This document shows positions 28,808 through 36,870 of a DNA stretch of 64,000 nt, one piece after another. The stretch comes from Streptococcus sanguinis SK1 = NCTC 7863 (GTDB lineage Bacteria; Bacillota; Bacilli; Lactobacillales; Streptococcaceae): positions 1,193,963 through 1,257,962 of the forward strand of contig NZ_GL878507.1 of NCBI RefSeq assembly GCF_000194945.1, written 5' to 3'. The notes under the pieces are model-generated. The model was not told the origin of the DNA. It saw only the letters and a list, made by a program, of their open reading frames with translations, and did no database searches. The position numbers and the translations under genes are program-made. Positions within the stretch are counted from its first letter, which is position 1, and each line of letters starts with the position of its first letter.

Positions 28808-29359
28808 TGTATCTATTATAGTCGAACCCAGAACATTTTGCAAGTGGTTTAAGGCAAATTTGTGATTTTCCTCTGACAGAGAAGCCACAGCCGGTTCTAC
28901 CACCTGAATCTGATAACCAAGATTATAGGCATCAATCGCTGTATGCAGGACGCAAATATCCGTCAAGACTCCAGTCAAAATGACCGTATCTACCTTTCTT
29001 TCCCGCAATCGAATATCTAAATCCGTACCGGAAAAGGCAGAATAATGGCGCTTATCCATCCAAAAGACTCGAGAGTCTGCTTGATGCTTCTCATAAAAAT
29101 CAGCCAAAGGGCCATAAAGATTGCGACCGCTAGTTCCTTTGATATTATGAGGCGGAAACAGCTTGCTTTCTGGGTGAAAGGCATCATTATCATCATGGGC
29201 ATCAATAGCAAAGAAGATATAATCACCTCGGTCAAAAACTGCCTTAGTTACTTGAGCAATGGCTTCAGAAATTGCCTGTGCTGGCGCTCCTGCTGTCAAC
29301 TTGCCCTCATCTGCGACAAAATCAACTGTATAATCAATGGAAATCAGTGCTTTAGCCAT
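28802..29359 (-). CDS. pncA: Nicotinamidase
   Basis: 185 residues of the isochorismatase fold. The catalytic Asp is in ISIDYTVDF, the metal site Asp-x-His in AIDAHDDNDAFHPES, the Lys in MDKRHYSAF and the catalytic Cys in TGVLTDICVLHTAIDA. It converts nicotinamide to nicotinate for the NAD salvage pathway that NadD (17033-17665) continues. It shares one base with the end of codY, the usual streptococcal arrangement. Confidence 0.92.
   Translation of the reverse strand: MAKALISIDYTVDFVADEGKLTAGAPAQAISEAIAQVTKAVFDRGDYIFFAIDAHDDNDAFHPESKLFPPHNIKGTSGRNLYGPLADFYEKHQADSRVFWMDKRHYSAFSGTDLDIRLRERKVDTVILTGVLTDICVLHTAIDAYNLGYQIQVVEPAVASLSEENHKFALNHLQNVLGSTIIDTI
28815..28843 (-). promoter_or_regulatory. 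Promoter of the T-box/aspS transcript
   Basis: Minus strand TTGCAA, 17 bases, TATAAT, located within the last codons of pncA. Confidence 0.65.
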
Positions 29360-30147
29360 TAGTAGTCCCTCTTTTTAATTTCATCAAAGACATCTGGAAT
29401 CAGAACTTTCAGATAAGTTCCCTTCATTCCCAGTGAGCGGCTTTCAATAATCCCAGCACTTTCCAGCTTGCGCAAGGCATTAACAATCACTGAGCGGGTA
29501 ATCCCGATACGGTCAGCAATGACAGATGCTGTCAGCTGGCCTTCATTGCCATTAAGCTCGCCCAAAATTGCTGAAACAGCTCTCAGTTCTGAGTAAGACA
29601 GAGTATTGACTGCCATGGTCACTGCCGTCCGGCGGCGGATATTTTTCTCATCCTCTTCCCTCTGGAAGTTAAGCAGCTGGATACCAACCACTGTGCTGGC
29701 AATCTCAACCAAAATCAGATCATCGTCCGCAAATTCCTTGTCATTACGCCAGATAATCAATGAGCCCAAACGAATCCCTGAAACATGAATGGGAGCAATG
29801 GTAGTCAGGCCATCTGGAAAATCATCCTTGGTCTCCACTGGGAAAATTGTCAAATCATGCGTAACCGGCAGATTAGCTTCCGTTTCATAAACCAGATTGG
29901 CTTCTTGGACATACTCCTCTGGGAAATTCTTATCTTGGAAAAAAGCTTCTACGCGGTCATTATTGGTCTTATAGCGCATGAAATAGCCTAGAAGACGTCC
30001 CTTGCTATTGATAATACAGGCATTGCAGTGGATAATATCAGCCAACTGACGCGTAATAGCATTATAGGGCAAATCTTCCTGCATCTGCTCCTCCGAGCGC
30101 TTCAGAATAGACGTAATTTTTCGTGTTTTTTCTAGTAAATCGGCCAT
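29359..30147 (-). CDS. codY: Global transcriptional regulator CodY
   Basis: 262 residues: an N-terminal GAF domain for branched-chain amino acids (residues 1-155) and a C-terminal winged helix-turn-helix ([20 protein letters not shown]). CodY represses nutrient-uptake and amino-acid genes in rich conditions, with GTP sensing absent in streptococci according to published work. A near-perfect CodY box lies next to its own promoter, so it is probably autoregulated. Confidence 0.97.
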
Positions 30148-30173
30148 ATTTTTACCTCATATTTATTAGCTTC

Positions 30174-30202
30174 ATTGTAACATAAAAGCCGTGAAATTTC
30201 AA
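30174..30202 (-). promoter_or_regulatory. codY promoter
   Basis: Minus strand TTGAAA, 17 bases, TACAAT; start site about 25 bases before the ATG. Confidence 0.65.
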
Positions 30203-30203
30203 T

Positions 30204-30218
30204 AATTATCTGAAAATT
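30204..30218. promoter_or_regulatory. CodY box at the codY promoter
   Basis: AATTATCTGAAAATT matches the CodY consensus AATTTTCWGAAAATT at 14 of 15 positions and abuts the -35 hexamer of codY. Confidence 0.75.
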
Positions 30219-30302
30219 TTTTATTGAAAAACAATTACATACAATTCTATAAAATAAAGAATTTTTCAAGTATATAACTTGATATATCAAGTTATATTAA
30301 AC

Positions 30303-30331
30303 AAAAAACAGTCAAGAATTTGACTGTTTTT
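30303..30331 (-). terminator. Terminator after the LPXTG gene
   Basis: AAAAACAGTCAAATTCTTGACTGTTTTTTG-type stem; T-runs on both strands; 18 bases after the stop codon. Confidence 0.85.
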
Positions 30332-30348
30332 GATTGCTTTTGTTCTTT

Positions 30349-32934
30349 CTAATCAAGAGAACGTTTCTTGTAGAACAATTTCATAGCCATGAGCAGAAGC
30401 ATTTGGCCTGCAAGAATGAGCCAAGAAGAGTTTTCCCCTGTCTTAGGCAAGGCATGACCTGAAGCAGCTACCTGCTTATGATTTCCAGGGCTAGCACTTC
30501 CAGCATTTCCAGTAGTTCCAAGAGCTGTATGCTGAGGATCTCCTACTTGTCCAGTAAGCGGAGAGCGAGCGAAGCGCTCCTCTGAGTGAGCCAAAACAGA
30601 CTGATAATAACGAATATCTTCTTCCTTATTTTGCTCAGCATATGTTTGAGCTAGCAAGTCGTATGTCGCCTTAGCTTGTGCTTGAACCGCAGTTAAAACT
30701 GCTACTTTTGCTTCTTGATCTGTTTGAGCTGTAAGAGCTGCTTGGTAAGCAGCCTGAGCTGCGGCTAGTTTAGTTTTAGCCTGTTCCAAGTTTTCTTCTG
30801 CATTTTCAAGATTTGACAATGACTCTTTAGCCATTTGCAAAGCTGCTTCAGCATCTGTAACAGCTTTTTCAAGAGTAGTCTTTCTTTCTTTTGCTGCATT
30901 CAAAGCTGCGTCTAGCTGAGCCAACTTATCTGATTCAGTTTTTAGAGCTTCTTGAGCTGCGGCAACTGTCGCTTGAACAGCAGTCAGAGCTGCTTGGGCC
31001 TGAGTTAATTTCTCTGCTTTGGTCTTGTCATCCAAGTTTGAGTTTTGCAGGGCTGCTTGTGCTGCTGCTAAAGCCGCTTGATCAGCTGCCAACTTCTCTT
31101 GAGCTGCAGCAAGAGCTGCTTGGGCCTGAGCAGTTGCTGACTCACCTGCTTGAGCTTGTGCCTGAGCCAGTTGCTGATTGGCTTGCTCTAAGGCTGCAGC
31201 CTTCCGATTGTAAGTGGTTTGAGCAACTCCCTTAGACGCCAGAGCCAGTTGATTAGCCTTGAAGGCAGAGTCATAGGCAGTTTGAGCCTTAGCTACTTCC
31301 TGCGGATCTACTTTTGCTGTTGCAGCTTTGCCTGTAATCGGGCTGGCATTGAAGTTCTTTTTGCTGGCATATTTGACCTGATCTTCTGACACCATGGTGA
31401 AATGAGCCATAGTGATGTCGCTTTCCATTGAGAAATCAACACCCAGATAGTTTTTCTGGCGACCAGTATTGAGACCAGAGATAGAGGTAGCATGTAGCCA
31501 TTCATAGCCATTAAACATGAATTCAACAACGGAATCATAGATTCGTCTCTTCATTTCAGCCACACTCATTTGGCCAGCTTTTTCTCTCCAAATATAAGCG
31601 TTTTCATAATACTGGAGACCTTTGCTCTCTTGCTCAGCACTTGTGGTCATTAAACCATATTCACGCGCTACGCGGTTAATTGCTTTAGCATCGTGATGGT
31701 ATTTCTCCATCAAATCCCAGTTCCAGTTGTCTTTGCGATATTCTGTTGCCACCTTATCAGCGAAATCAATTGAAGATGGTGTTACAACTACTTCGCCTGT
31801 TCCCATCTGAGCACGCAGCTGGTTGATGAGTTCTGAAGCAAACTGTGAAAGTTCCTGACGAACATTCTGTGGAATATTGTTGGTATCAATCAAAGCTTTG
31901 CTATCTGTAGGATCTGCTACGTAACGATTGAGAGCCTTAGCATTGGCATTAAGTGCAGCCAGTCTATTTTGAATCTCATTAGTTTTTTGCTCTGATAAAT
32001 TTGGTACGATTAGCTCTCTCAAGGCTGCAATGTATTCCGGAGTCATAGACACACGGTTTTTATTGCTAGAAGCTTCAGTAGTAATTTTTCCAGCTTGAGC
32101 CTTTTGCAAAGCCTGTTGAGCTTGGTTCAAGTCTGACTGTGTCTTCTCAGCCGCAGCAGTTTTTTCCTGCAAATTCTTCTGAGAAGCATCACGAGCCGTC
32201 TTAGCTTGAGTCTGGTTGGTCTGAGCTTTTGCAACCTCAGCCTGCTTCTGACTGTCAGTCTGACGAGCTGTAGCTACTTTTGCTTGAGCTGTTTCAACAG
32301 CAGACTGGTCAGCTGCCACCTTGTCTTGGGCTGCTTTCACATTTTTTTCTGCTTTAGCTGTAGCGTCCCCACTTAGGTTGGCCTGAGCTTCCTTCACGTC
32401 ATTTTGAGCTTTAGCAAGACGTCCTTCTTGAGTTTTCGCTTGCTCTTGAGCGTCTTTAGTCTTGGCTGCCTGGGCATCGCGCTCAGCTTCAGCCGTCTTA
32501 GTTGCTTGGTCAGCTTTAGCCAATTCTGACTTGTTGCTGTCCACTTGAGCTTTTTGATTGCTCTCTTCTTGCTTAGCTGTTTCAATAGCTTCCGGACCAG
32601 CTTTATCAGCTGCCTCCTGTGCCCGGTTAGCTTCAGCTTGTGCTTGCTCGACCTGACTTTGAGCGGCAGCAGTATTTGCTTGAGCTTGAGCCAAATCAGC
32701 TTTCCCTTGTGCAACATTGCTGTCGGCTTCTTGTACAAGAGCCTGTGCAGCGTCTACCTGTTCTTTCGAAACAGATTCATCCTTCTGTGTGTTTTCTGCC
32801 TGTGGTTGGCTTTGACTAACGGGCGCATCAGAATAAGACTGATTATCAACTAATTGATCAGCCTGAACTCCTTCTGCGAGCACCAAAGACAATGCCGCTG
32901 CACTGACAGAAAAAGCACTAAGTGTCTTTTTCAT
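30349..32934 (-). CDS. LPXTG cell-wall anchored coiled-coil adhesin with SEC10/PgrA-like core
   Basis: 861 residues from the ATG. The signal peptide is MKKTLSAFSVSAAALSLVLA with cleavage near GVQA-DQ. Two long Ala/Gln/Lys-rich coiled coils (about residues 60-280 and 540-790) flank a globular core (about 290-530) with WNWDLMEKYHHDAKAINRVA and MAHFTMVSEDQ, resembling the SEC10/PgrA surface-exclusion domain. LPKTG at about 829 is followed by a hydrophobic helix and KKRSLD for sortase. GGAGGAG stands 12 bases from this ATG but only six from an in-frame TTG at 32940, so TTG may be the real start. It is monocistronic. Confidence 0.88.
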   Translation of the reverse strand: MKKTLSAFSVSAAALSLVLAEGVQADQLVDNQSYSDAPVSQSQPQAENTQKDESVSKEQVDAAQALVQEADSNVAQGKADLAQAQANTAAAQSQVEQAQAEANRAQEAADKAGPEAIETAKQEESNQKAQVDSNKSELAKADQATKTAEAERDAQAAKTKDAQEQAKTQEGRLAKAQNDVKEAQANLSGDATAKAEKNVKAAQDKVAADQSAVETAQAKVATARQTDSQKQAEVAKAQTNQTQAKTARDASQKNLQEKTAAAEKTQSDLNQAQQALQKAQAGKITTEASSNKNRVSMTPEYIAALRELIVPNLSEQKTNEIQNRLAALNANAKALNRYVADPTDSKALIDTNNIPQNVRQELSQFASELINQLRAQMGTGEVVVTPSSIDFADKVATEYRKDNWNWDLMEKYHHDAKAINRVAREYGLMTTSAEQESKGLQYYENAYIWREKAGQMSVAEMKRRIYDSVVEFMFNGYEWLHATSISGLNTGRQKNYLGVDFSMESDITMAHFTMVSEDQVKYASKKNFNASPITGKAATAKVDPQEVAKAQTAYDSAFKANQLALASKGVAQTTYNRKAAALEQANQQLAQAQAQAGESATAQAQAALAAAQEKLAADQAALAAAQAALQNSNLDDKTKAEKLTQAQAALTAVQATVAAAQEALKTESDKLAQLDAALNAAKERKTTLEKAVTDAEAALQMAKESLSNLENAEENLEQAKTKLAAAQAAYQAALTAQTDQEAKVAVLTAVQAQAKATYDLLAQTYAEQNKEEDIRYYQSVLAHSEERFARSPLTGQVGDPQHTALGTTGNAGSASPGNHKQVAASGHALPKTGENSSWLILAGQMLLLMAMKLFYKKRSLD

Positions 32935-33045
32935 TGTCAATATAATCTCCTCCACTTTTTCATCATTGTTAAAAACATTGACAAACACATTCTACCATGT
33001 TTATCTTCTGGAAGGAAGACGCTAACACATTTTTTTAAGCATTTT

Positions 33046-33089
33046 TGGACAGATACATAAAAAATGTTGGACAAATTCCTAAAAAATGT
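33046..33089 (-). repeat. Two tandem 22-bp direct repeats upstream of the LPXTG gene
   Basis: On the minus strand ACATTTTTTAGGAATTTGTCCA is followed directly by ACATTTTTTATGTATCTGTCCA: 18 of 22 bases are the same. They are 45-100 bases upstream of a promoter that lacks a -35, the place of a dimeric activator site with two-turn spacing. Confidence 0.75.
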
Positions 33090-33210
33090 CGGTAAAAACG
33101 CCTATAATTTTTACCAACCGACCTCAAATTCGTTTTCCAGAGCATCTTGATTTTTTTATTTTTCAATTTAAAGACAGCCATAAGACTAAAAAATATGTAA
33201 GTTTGATAAG

Positions 33211-33240
33211 AAAAAGGCCGGAACCTTGTCCAGCCTTTTT
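33211..33240 (-). terminator. Terminator after the aminotransferase gene
   Basis: AAAAAGGCTGGacaaggttCCGGCCTTTTT on the minus strand. Confidence 0.85.
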
Positions 33241-33254
33241 GTAGCATCCGCTTA

Positions 33255-34469
33255 TTAACGGCGATATTGGCGCAAGAAGCGCGTCATTTTTTCTTGGATT
33301 TGAGCTAGCTCATCTACTCGAGGCAGATAAACGATTCGAAAATGATCTGGGTCCTTCCAGTTAAAGCCTCGTCCATGGACGAGAAGGACTTTTTCCTGCT
33401 TGAGGAAATTGAGAACAAACTGCTCATCATCGTCAATGCGATACATGTTCCGGTCAATTTTCGGGAAAATATAGAGACCAGCTTTAGGTTTTACAGCTGA
33501 CAGTCCTGGAATATCCTGAATAGCCTGATAGATGAAATTACGCTGCTCATAGATACGGCCACCTGGCAACAGCAGTTCATCCACAGATTGGTGACCGCCA
33601 AGTGAGGTTTGGACGACTTGCTGAGCCAAGACATTGGAGCACAGGCGCATGTTGGAGAGCATGTTTAACCCTTCGATATACCCCTTAACATGATGCTTAG
33701 GTCCAGATAGCACCATCCAGCCAACACGGAAGCCTGCAATGCGGTGCGACTTGGAAAGACCATTCATACTGACACAGAAAATATCAGGAGCCAGACTAGC
33801 CACAGACGTATGGACATTGCCGTCCATCACCATGCGGTCGTAGATTTCATCTGCAAAGATAATGAGATTGTTCTGGCGAGCAATTTCCACAATTTCCAGC
33901 AGAAGTTCCTTAGGATAAAGCGCTCCCGTTGGATTGTTTGGGTTGATAATAATGATAGCCTTGGTATTAGATGTGATTTTTGACTTGATATCGTCAATAT
34001 CTGGATACCATTCTGCCTGCTCATCACAAACATAGTGAACAGCATTCCCACCAGCCAGACTGACTGCAGCCGTCCAGAGTGGGTAGTCTGGCATTGGTAC
34101 CAGCACCTCGTCCCCATCATCCAGCAAGCCCTGCATGGACATGACAATCAGCTCGCTGACACCATTTCCCAGATAAATGTCATCAATATCTACATTAGGA
34201 AAATTCTTAAGCTGGCAGTACTGCATGATAGCCTTACGGGCTGAAAAAATCCCCTTGGAGTCAGAGTAACCCTCACTGTCACGCGCATTCATAATCAAAT
34301 CATGAATGACCTCATCCGGAGCGGTGAAACCAAATTCAGCCGGATTCCCTGTATTAAGGCGGAGAATCTTTTCGCCATTGGCCCGCATGCGCATGGCTTC
34401 ATCCAAAACTGGACCGCGAATATCATAGGCAACATGTTCCAGCTTGCTGGACTTGTCAAATTCTTTCAT
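33255..34469 (-). CDS. PLP-dependent aminotransferase (class I/II, AlaA-like)
   Basis: 404 residues. The PLP site is seen in MNGLSKSHRIAGFRVGWMV (Schiff-base Lys), with INPNNPTGALYPKELL and FADEIYDRMVMDG upstream. The sequence resembles alanine/valine-type aminotransferases such as AlaA. The start at 34469 (MKEFDKSSKLEHVAYDIRGP) is preferred over 34490 because AGAGG lies ahead of it. A clear promoter at 34503-34531 drives it alone. Confidence 0.9.
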   Translation of the reverse strand: MKEFDKSSKLEHVAYDIRGPVLDEAMRMRANGEKILRLNTGNPAEFGFTAPDEVIHDLIMNARDSEGYSDSKGIFSARKAIMQYCQLKNFPNVDIDDIYLGNGVSELIVMSMQGLLDDGDEVLVPMPDYPLWTAAVSLAGGNAVHYVCDEQAEWYPDIDDIKSKITSNTKAIIIINPNNPTGALYPKELLLEIVEIARQNNLIIFADEIYDRMVMDGNVHTSVASLAPDIFCVSMNGLSKSHRIAGFRVGWMVLSGPKHHVKGYIEGLNMLSNMRLCSNVLAQQVVQTSLGGHQSVDELLLPGGRIYEQRNFIYQAIQDIPGLSAVKPKAGLYIFPKIDRNMYRIDDDEQFVLNFLKQEKVLLVHGRGFNWKDPDHFRIVYLPRVDELAQIQEKMTRFLRQYRR

Positions 34470-34502
34470 TCTTATTTTTCCTCTATTCATCAGAATGTTA
34501 TC

Positions 34503-34531
34503 ATTATACCACCAGAAAAAGCGATTGACAA
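34503..34531 (-). promoter_or_regulatory. Aminotransferase promoter
   Basis: Minus strand TTGTCA, 17 bases, TATAAT. Confidence 0.65.
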
Positions 34532-34587
34532 CAATAAAATAAACTCGCTTTTCATGTAATTAAAAAGAGAATTATAGGACAAAAAGT

Positions 34588-34629
34588 CCCATTCCTTTTC
34601 TAATCCCTCAAAGTAAAGGAATCTTTTTT
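34588..34629 (+). terminator. Isolated terminator-like hairpin
   Basis: ATTCCTTT / AAAGGAAT with CTTTTTT on the plus strand (and a T-run on the minus strand too). No plus-strand gene precedes it, so its use is unclear. Confidence 0.5.
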
Positions 34630-34664
34630 GGCTTGCAATTTTCTGACAGCATTTCCATTTTATC

Positions 34665-34693
34665 TTTACTTTTTTTCTGAAAAGGGTTACAAT
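34665..34693 (+). promoter_or_regulatory. uspA promoter
   Basis: TTTACT, 17 bases, TACAAT, which leaves a leader of about 115 bases before the uspA ATG. Confidence 0.6.
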
Positions 34694-34722
34694 AGAAACA
34701 AGAAAATAGTTGCAAATCACTC

Positions 34723-34783
34723 GGACGTTATGGACTGATTGATTTTTGTTCAGCCCAATCATTCTTTAAATGATGCGACGTCC
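34723..34783 (+). ncRNA. Three-way-junction leader RNA of uspA
   Basis: The leader folds on paper into a closed three-helix junction. P1 is GGACGT (34723-34728) with ACGTCC (34778-34783). P2 is GGaCTGA (34732-34738) with TCAGcCC (34750-34756), one mismatch. P3 is ATCATT (34758-34763) with AATGAT (34769-34774) around CTTTA. Junction linkers are only three, one and three bases. The ribosome site AGAGGAGG follows 18 bases later. It may be a cis-regulatory element; I cannot match it to a named family. Confidence 0.55.
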
Positions 34784-34813
34784 TTTGCCGACCATTTTAG
34801 AGGAGGTAGCTCT

Positions 34814-35266
34814 ATGACTCAGAAATATGAAAACATTATGGTTGCTGTAGATGGTTCTCACGAATCCGAACTAGCCTTTGAAAAAGGCGTTAACGTGGCT
34901 CTCCGAAACGGCTCTCGTCTCACCATCGCCCACGTCATTGACACCCGGGCTTTGCAAAGTGTCTCAACCTTTGATGCAGATGTCTACGAGGACTTGCAGG
35001 AAGATGCCAAAAAGCTGACAGCTGAGTTGAAAGAAAAAGCGCAAAAATCCGGTATCAAGTATGTTGATATTGTTATTGAGATGGGCAATCCCAAGACTCT
35101 CTTGGCTATAGATATCCCAGAAGAGCACAAGGTAGATTTGATTATGGTCGGTGCTACCGGTCTCAATGCCTTTGAACGGCTGCTAGTCGGCTCTTCATCT
35201 GAATACATCCTGCGCCACGCCAAGGTTGACTTACTAGTGGTCAGAGATCCAGAAAAGACTTTATAA
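34814..35266 (+). CDS. Universal stress protein UspA family
   Basis: 150 residues, one Usp domain. MTQKYENIMVAVDGSHESE holds the ATP-contact Asp, and VGATGLNAFERLLVGSSSEY is the ATP-binding G-x2-G-x9-G-S motif, so it is an ATP-binding type. The ATG at 34814 has GGAGG upstream. Its transcript begins with the structured leader described at 34723-34783. It probably helps in stress adaptation; the partner is unknown. Confidence 0.93.
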   Translation: MTQKYENIMVAVDGSHESELAFEKGVNVALRNGSRLTIAHVIDTRALQSVSTFDADVYEDLQEDAKKLTAELKEKAQKSGIKYVDIVIEMGNPKTLLAIDIPEEHKVDLIMVGATGLNAFERLLVGSSSEYILRHAKVDLLVVRDPEKTL

Positions 35267-35306
35267 AAACTAGAGCAGATGTGTAGTACACATCTGCTCT
35301 AGTTTT
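35267..35306. terminator. Bidirectional terminator between uspA and the HAD gene
   Basis: A perfect palindrome AAACTAGAGCAGATGTGT-agt-ACACATCTGCTCTAGTTT serves the two convergent genes. Confidence 0.9.
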
Positions 35307-36702
35307 CTTCTTTCTGCTCTATGGTACGCTGGTAGGCCTGAATTTGTCGTTCCAGTTCTTCTTTGATTGCTCCTTCAGGAGCGTATTTATCTTCCCAGTC
35401 ATCTGGTTTGAGGATTTTATGGGTGACGGGGTCAAAGTGAGCTTTTCCGTCTGGGAAAATTTTGCCCATATTGGCCCGATGGACAATATCGAACAGCTGC
35501 TCTGGATCTACTCCCATCAGGACAAAACTGCCATAAGTGAAGTATAGAGTATCAATCAGGGCATCTACCTGACCGACTAGAGAAACCTCAGCCTGACTCT
35601 TGGAGCGAACCTTGTCAGCAGCCTTGTCAAGCGCTTGATGGAGATAAGCTACAGAGCTATCAAAGTCTTCCTCTGAGTTACTAGCTGCTCGCAGAAACTC
35701 GACCAGCTCTTCTAGCTTAAAGCCTGCCCTATAGCGAGCGTCCTGAGGCGACCAAGCAATCGGCTCTTCCTGAGTGCTTTCATCCATGACACTATGGAAC
35801 TCTTTTACCTTATTAAAGTGATGGTCGCTGCTGGTAAAGACCTTTTCCCTAGCTAGGATACCAAAATGCTCCAGAGCCTTGTGAATCCCATCCTGACTAT
35901 TGCTGGTGGTTGTATGCTTGGCCACTTCCTTGACCGAGTTGGTTCCATTTCCCATAGCAATGGACAGGCCAACTCCCGATAACATTTCCAAGTCATTGTC
36001 AGAGTCACCAAAGGCCATGACCTGATGAATGTCAAAACCATATTCCTTGCCGACTCGGCGAATCCCCTCTAGCTTAGATGTATCTTTATTGATAATATCA
36101 ACCGCATAGGGACTGCTGCGGGTAAATTTCAAATCAGGAAAGTCTGCTTCAATCTTACGGCTTTCTTCTGGGCTTGCCAAAATCAATGCTTGGTAAATCG
36201 GCTCCTGAATCAGCTGCAGGAGATCCTTTTCATGCTGGGGCAAGGCCTTGCTGATGACTTTATTAAAACCATGACTGACTGTTCTCGCCATTCTCTTAGG
36301 GATGAAGCGGCTAGTCCATTGGGAGAAAGGGCTCATTCCAAAGGACATAATCTTGGAGCCCAGCATAGCCTCAGCCGTCCCCAAGGAAATTTCTTTCCGA
36401 TGCTTCTTAGCATAGGCGATTAAATCCCGCAAACTCTGCTTGTCAATAGGACTGGCAGAAATTACTCTGTCTCTTGAAAAAATATACTGGCCATTATAGG
36501 TCACAGCAAAGTCTAAGTCCAATTGCTCCATAAAAGGTTTGACAAAGAAAGGACCGCGGCCGGTTGCCAAACCGACCAATATTCCTTGCTCCTTTAAACT
36601 CTGAATAGCCTTTTCTGTAGATTTCAAAACCGTTCGACTGTCATTGACCAGTGTCCCATCGATATCGAAAAAGACGGCCTTTACTTCCATTGATTTTCTC
36701 AT
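35299..36702 (-). CDS. HAD phosphatase (Cof type) fused to a MazG-like domain
   Basis: 467 residues. Residues 5-275 are a Cof-type HAD-IIB phosphatase: VFFDIDGTLVND with nucleophile Asp, a Ser/Thr motif II, and VMAFGDSDNDLEMLSGVG as motif IV. Residues ~295-430 look like an all-alpha NTP pyrophosphohydrolase (MazG/PRA-PH-like: FKLEELVEFLRAASNSEEDF, VDALIDTLYFTYGSFVLMGV) with acidic metal ligands. The fusion suggests a two-step nucleotide clean-up, which is inference. Start 36702 has AAAGGAAAG close by; the ATG at 36690 is an alternative. Confidence 0.87.
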   Translation of the reverse strand: MRKSMEVKAVFFDIDGTLVNDSRTVLKSTEKAIQSLKEQGILVGLATGRGPFFVKPFMEQLDLDFAVTYNGQYIFSRDRVISASPIDKQSLRDLIAYAKKHRKEISLGTAEAMLGSKIMSFGMSPFSQWTSRFIPKRMARTVSHGFNKVISKALPQHEKDLLQLIQEPIYQALILASPEESRKIEADFPDLKFTRSSPYAVDIINKDTSKLEGIRRVGKEYGFDIHQVMAFGDSDNDLEMLSGVGLSIAMGNGTNSVKEVAKHTTTSNSQDGIHKALEHFGILAREKVFTSSDHHFNKVKEFHSVMDESTQEEPIAWSPQDARYRAGFKLEELVEFLRAASNSEEDFDSSVAYLHQALDKAADKVRSKSQAEVSLVGQVDALIDTLYFTYGSFVLMGVDPEQLFDIVHRANMGKIFPDGKAHFDPVTHKILKPDDWEDKYAPEGAIKEELERQIQAYQRTIEQKEEN

Positions 36703-36870
36703 TCTTTCCTTTTATGATACAATAAATTATAACACAAAAACGACACACAATCACATGAATTTCAGAAAAGAAAAGCTGGAGTAAAATCTATGCAATAGAA
36801 TTGAAAACTCTATGAAAATATAATGTAGTTTTTCAACTCTGCATTATGAGTACAAGGAGAAAAAGGATTT

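Larger units (their letters stand above)
32935..33254. other. Upstream region of the LPXTG gene
   Basis: 320 bases. They hold the ribosome site, an extended -10 (TGGTAGAAT at about 32992-33000, minus strand) with no good -35, two tandem 22-bp repeats at 33046-33089, and the aminotransferase terminator at 33211-33240. Confidence 0.6.

Noticed and set aside
30500..32900. Antisense open frames of over 100 codons within the LPXTG gene
   Set aside because: They are mirror images of Ala/Gln/Lys coiled-coil repeats, without ribosome sites.
34637..34651. AATTTTCTGA half-match to a CodY box upstream of the uspA promoter
   Set aside because: The second half does not match.
36762..36776. CodY-like sequence upstream of asparaginase
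   Set aside because: Only about 11 of 15 positions match, within expectation for AT-rich DNA.
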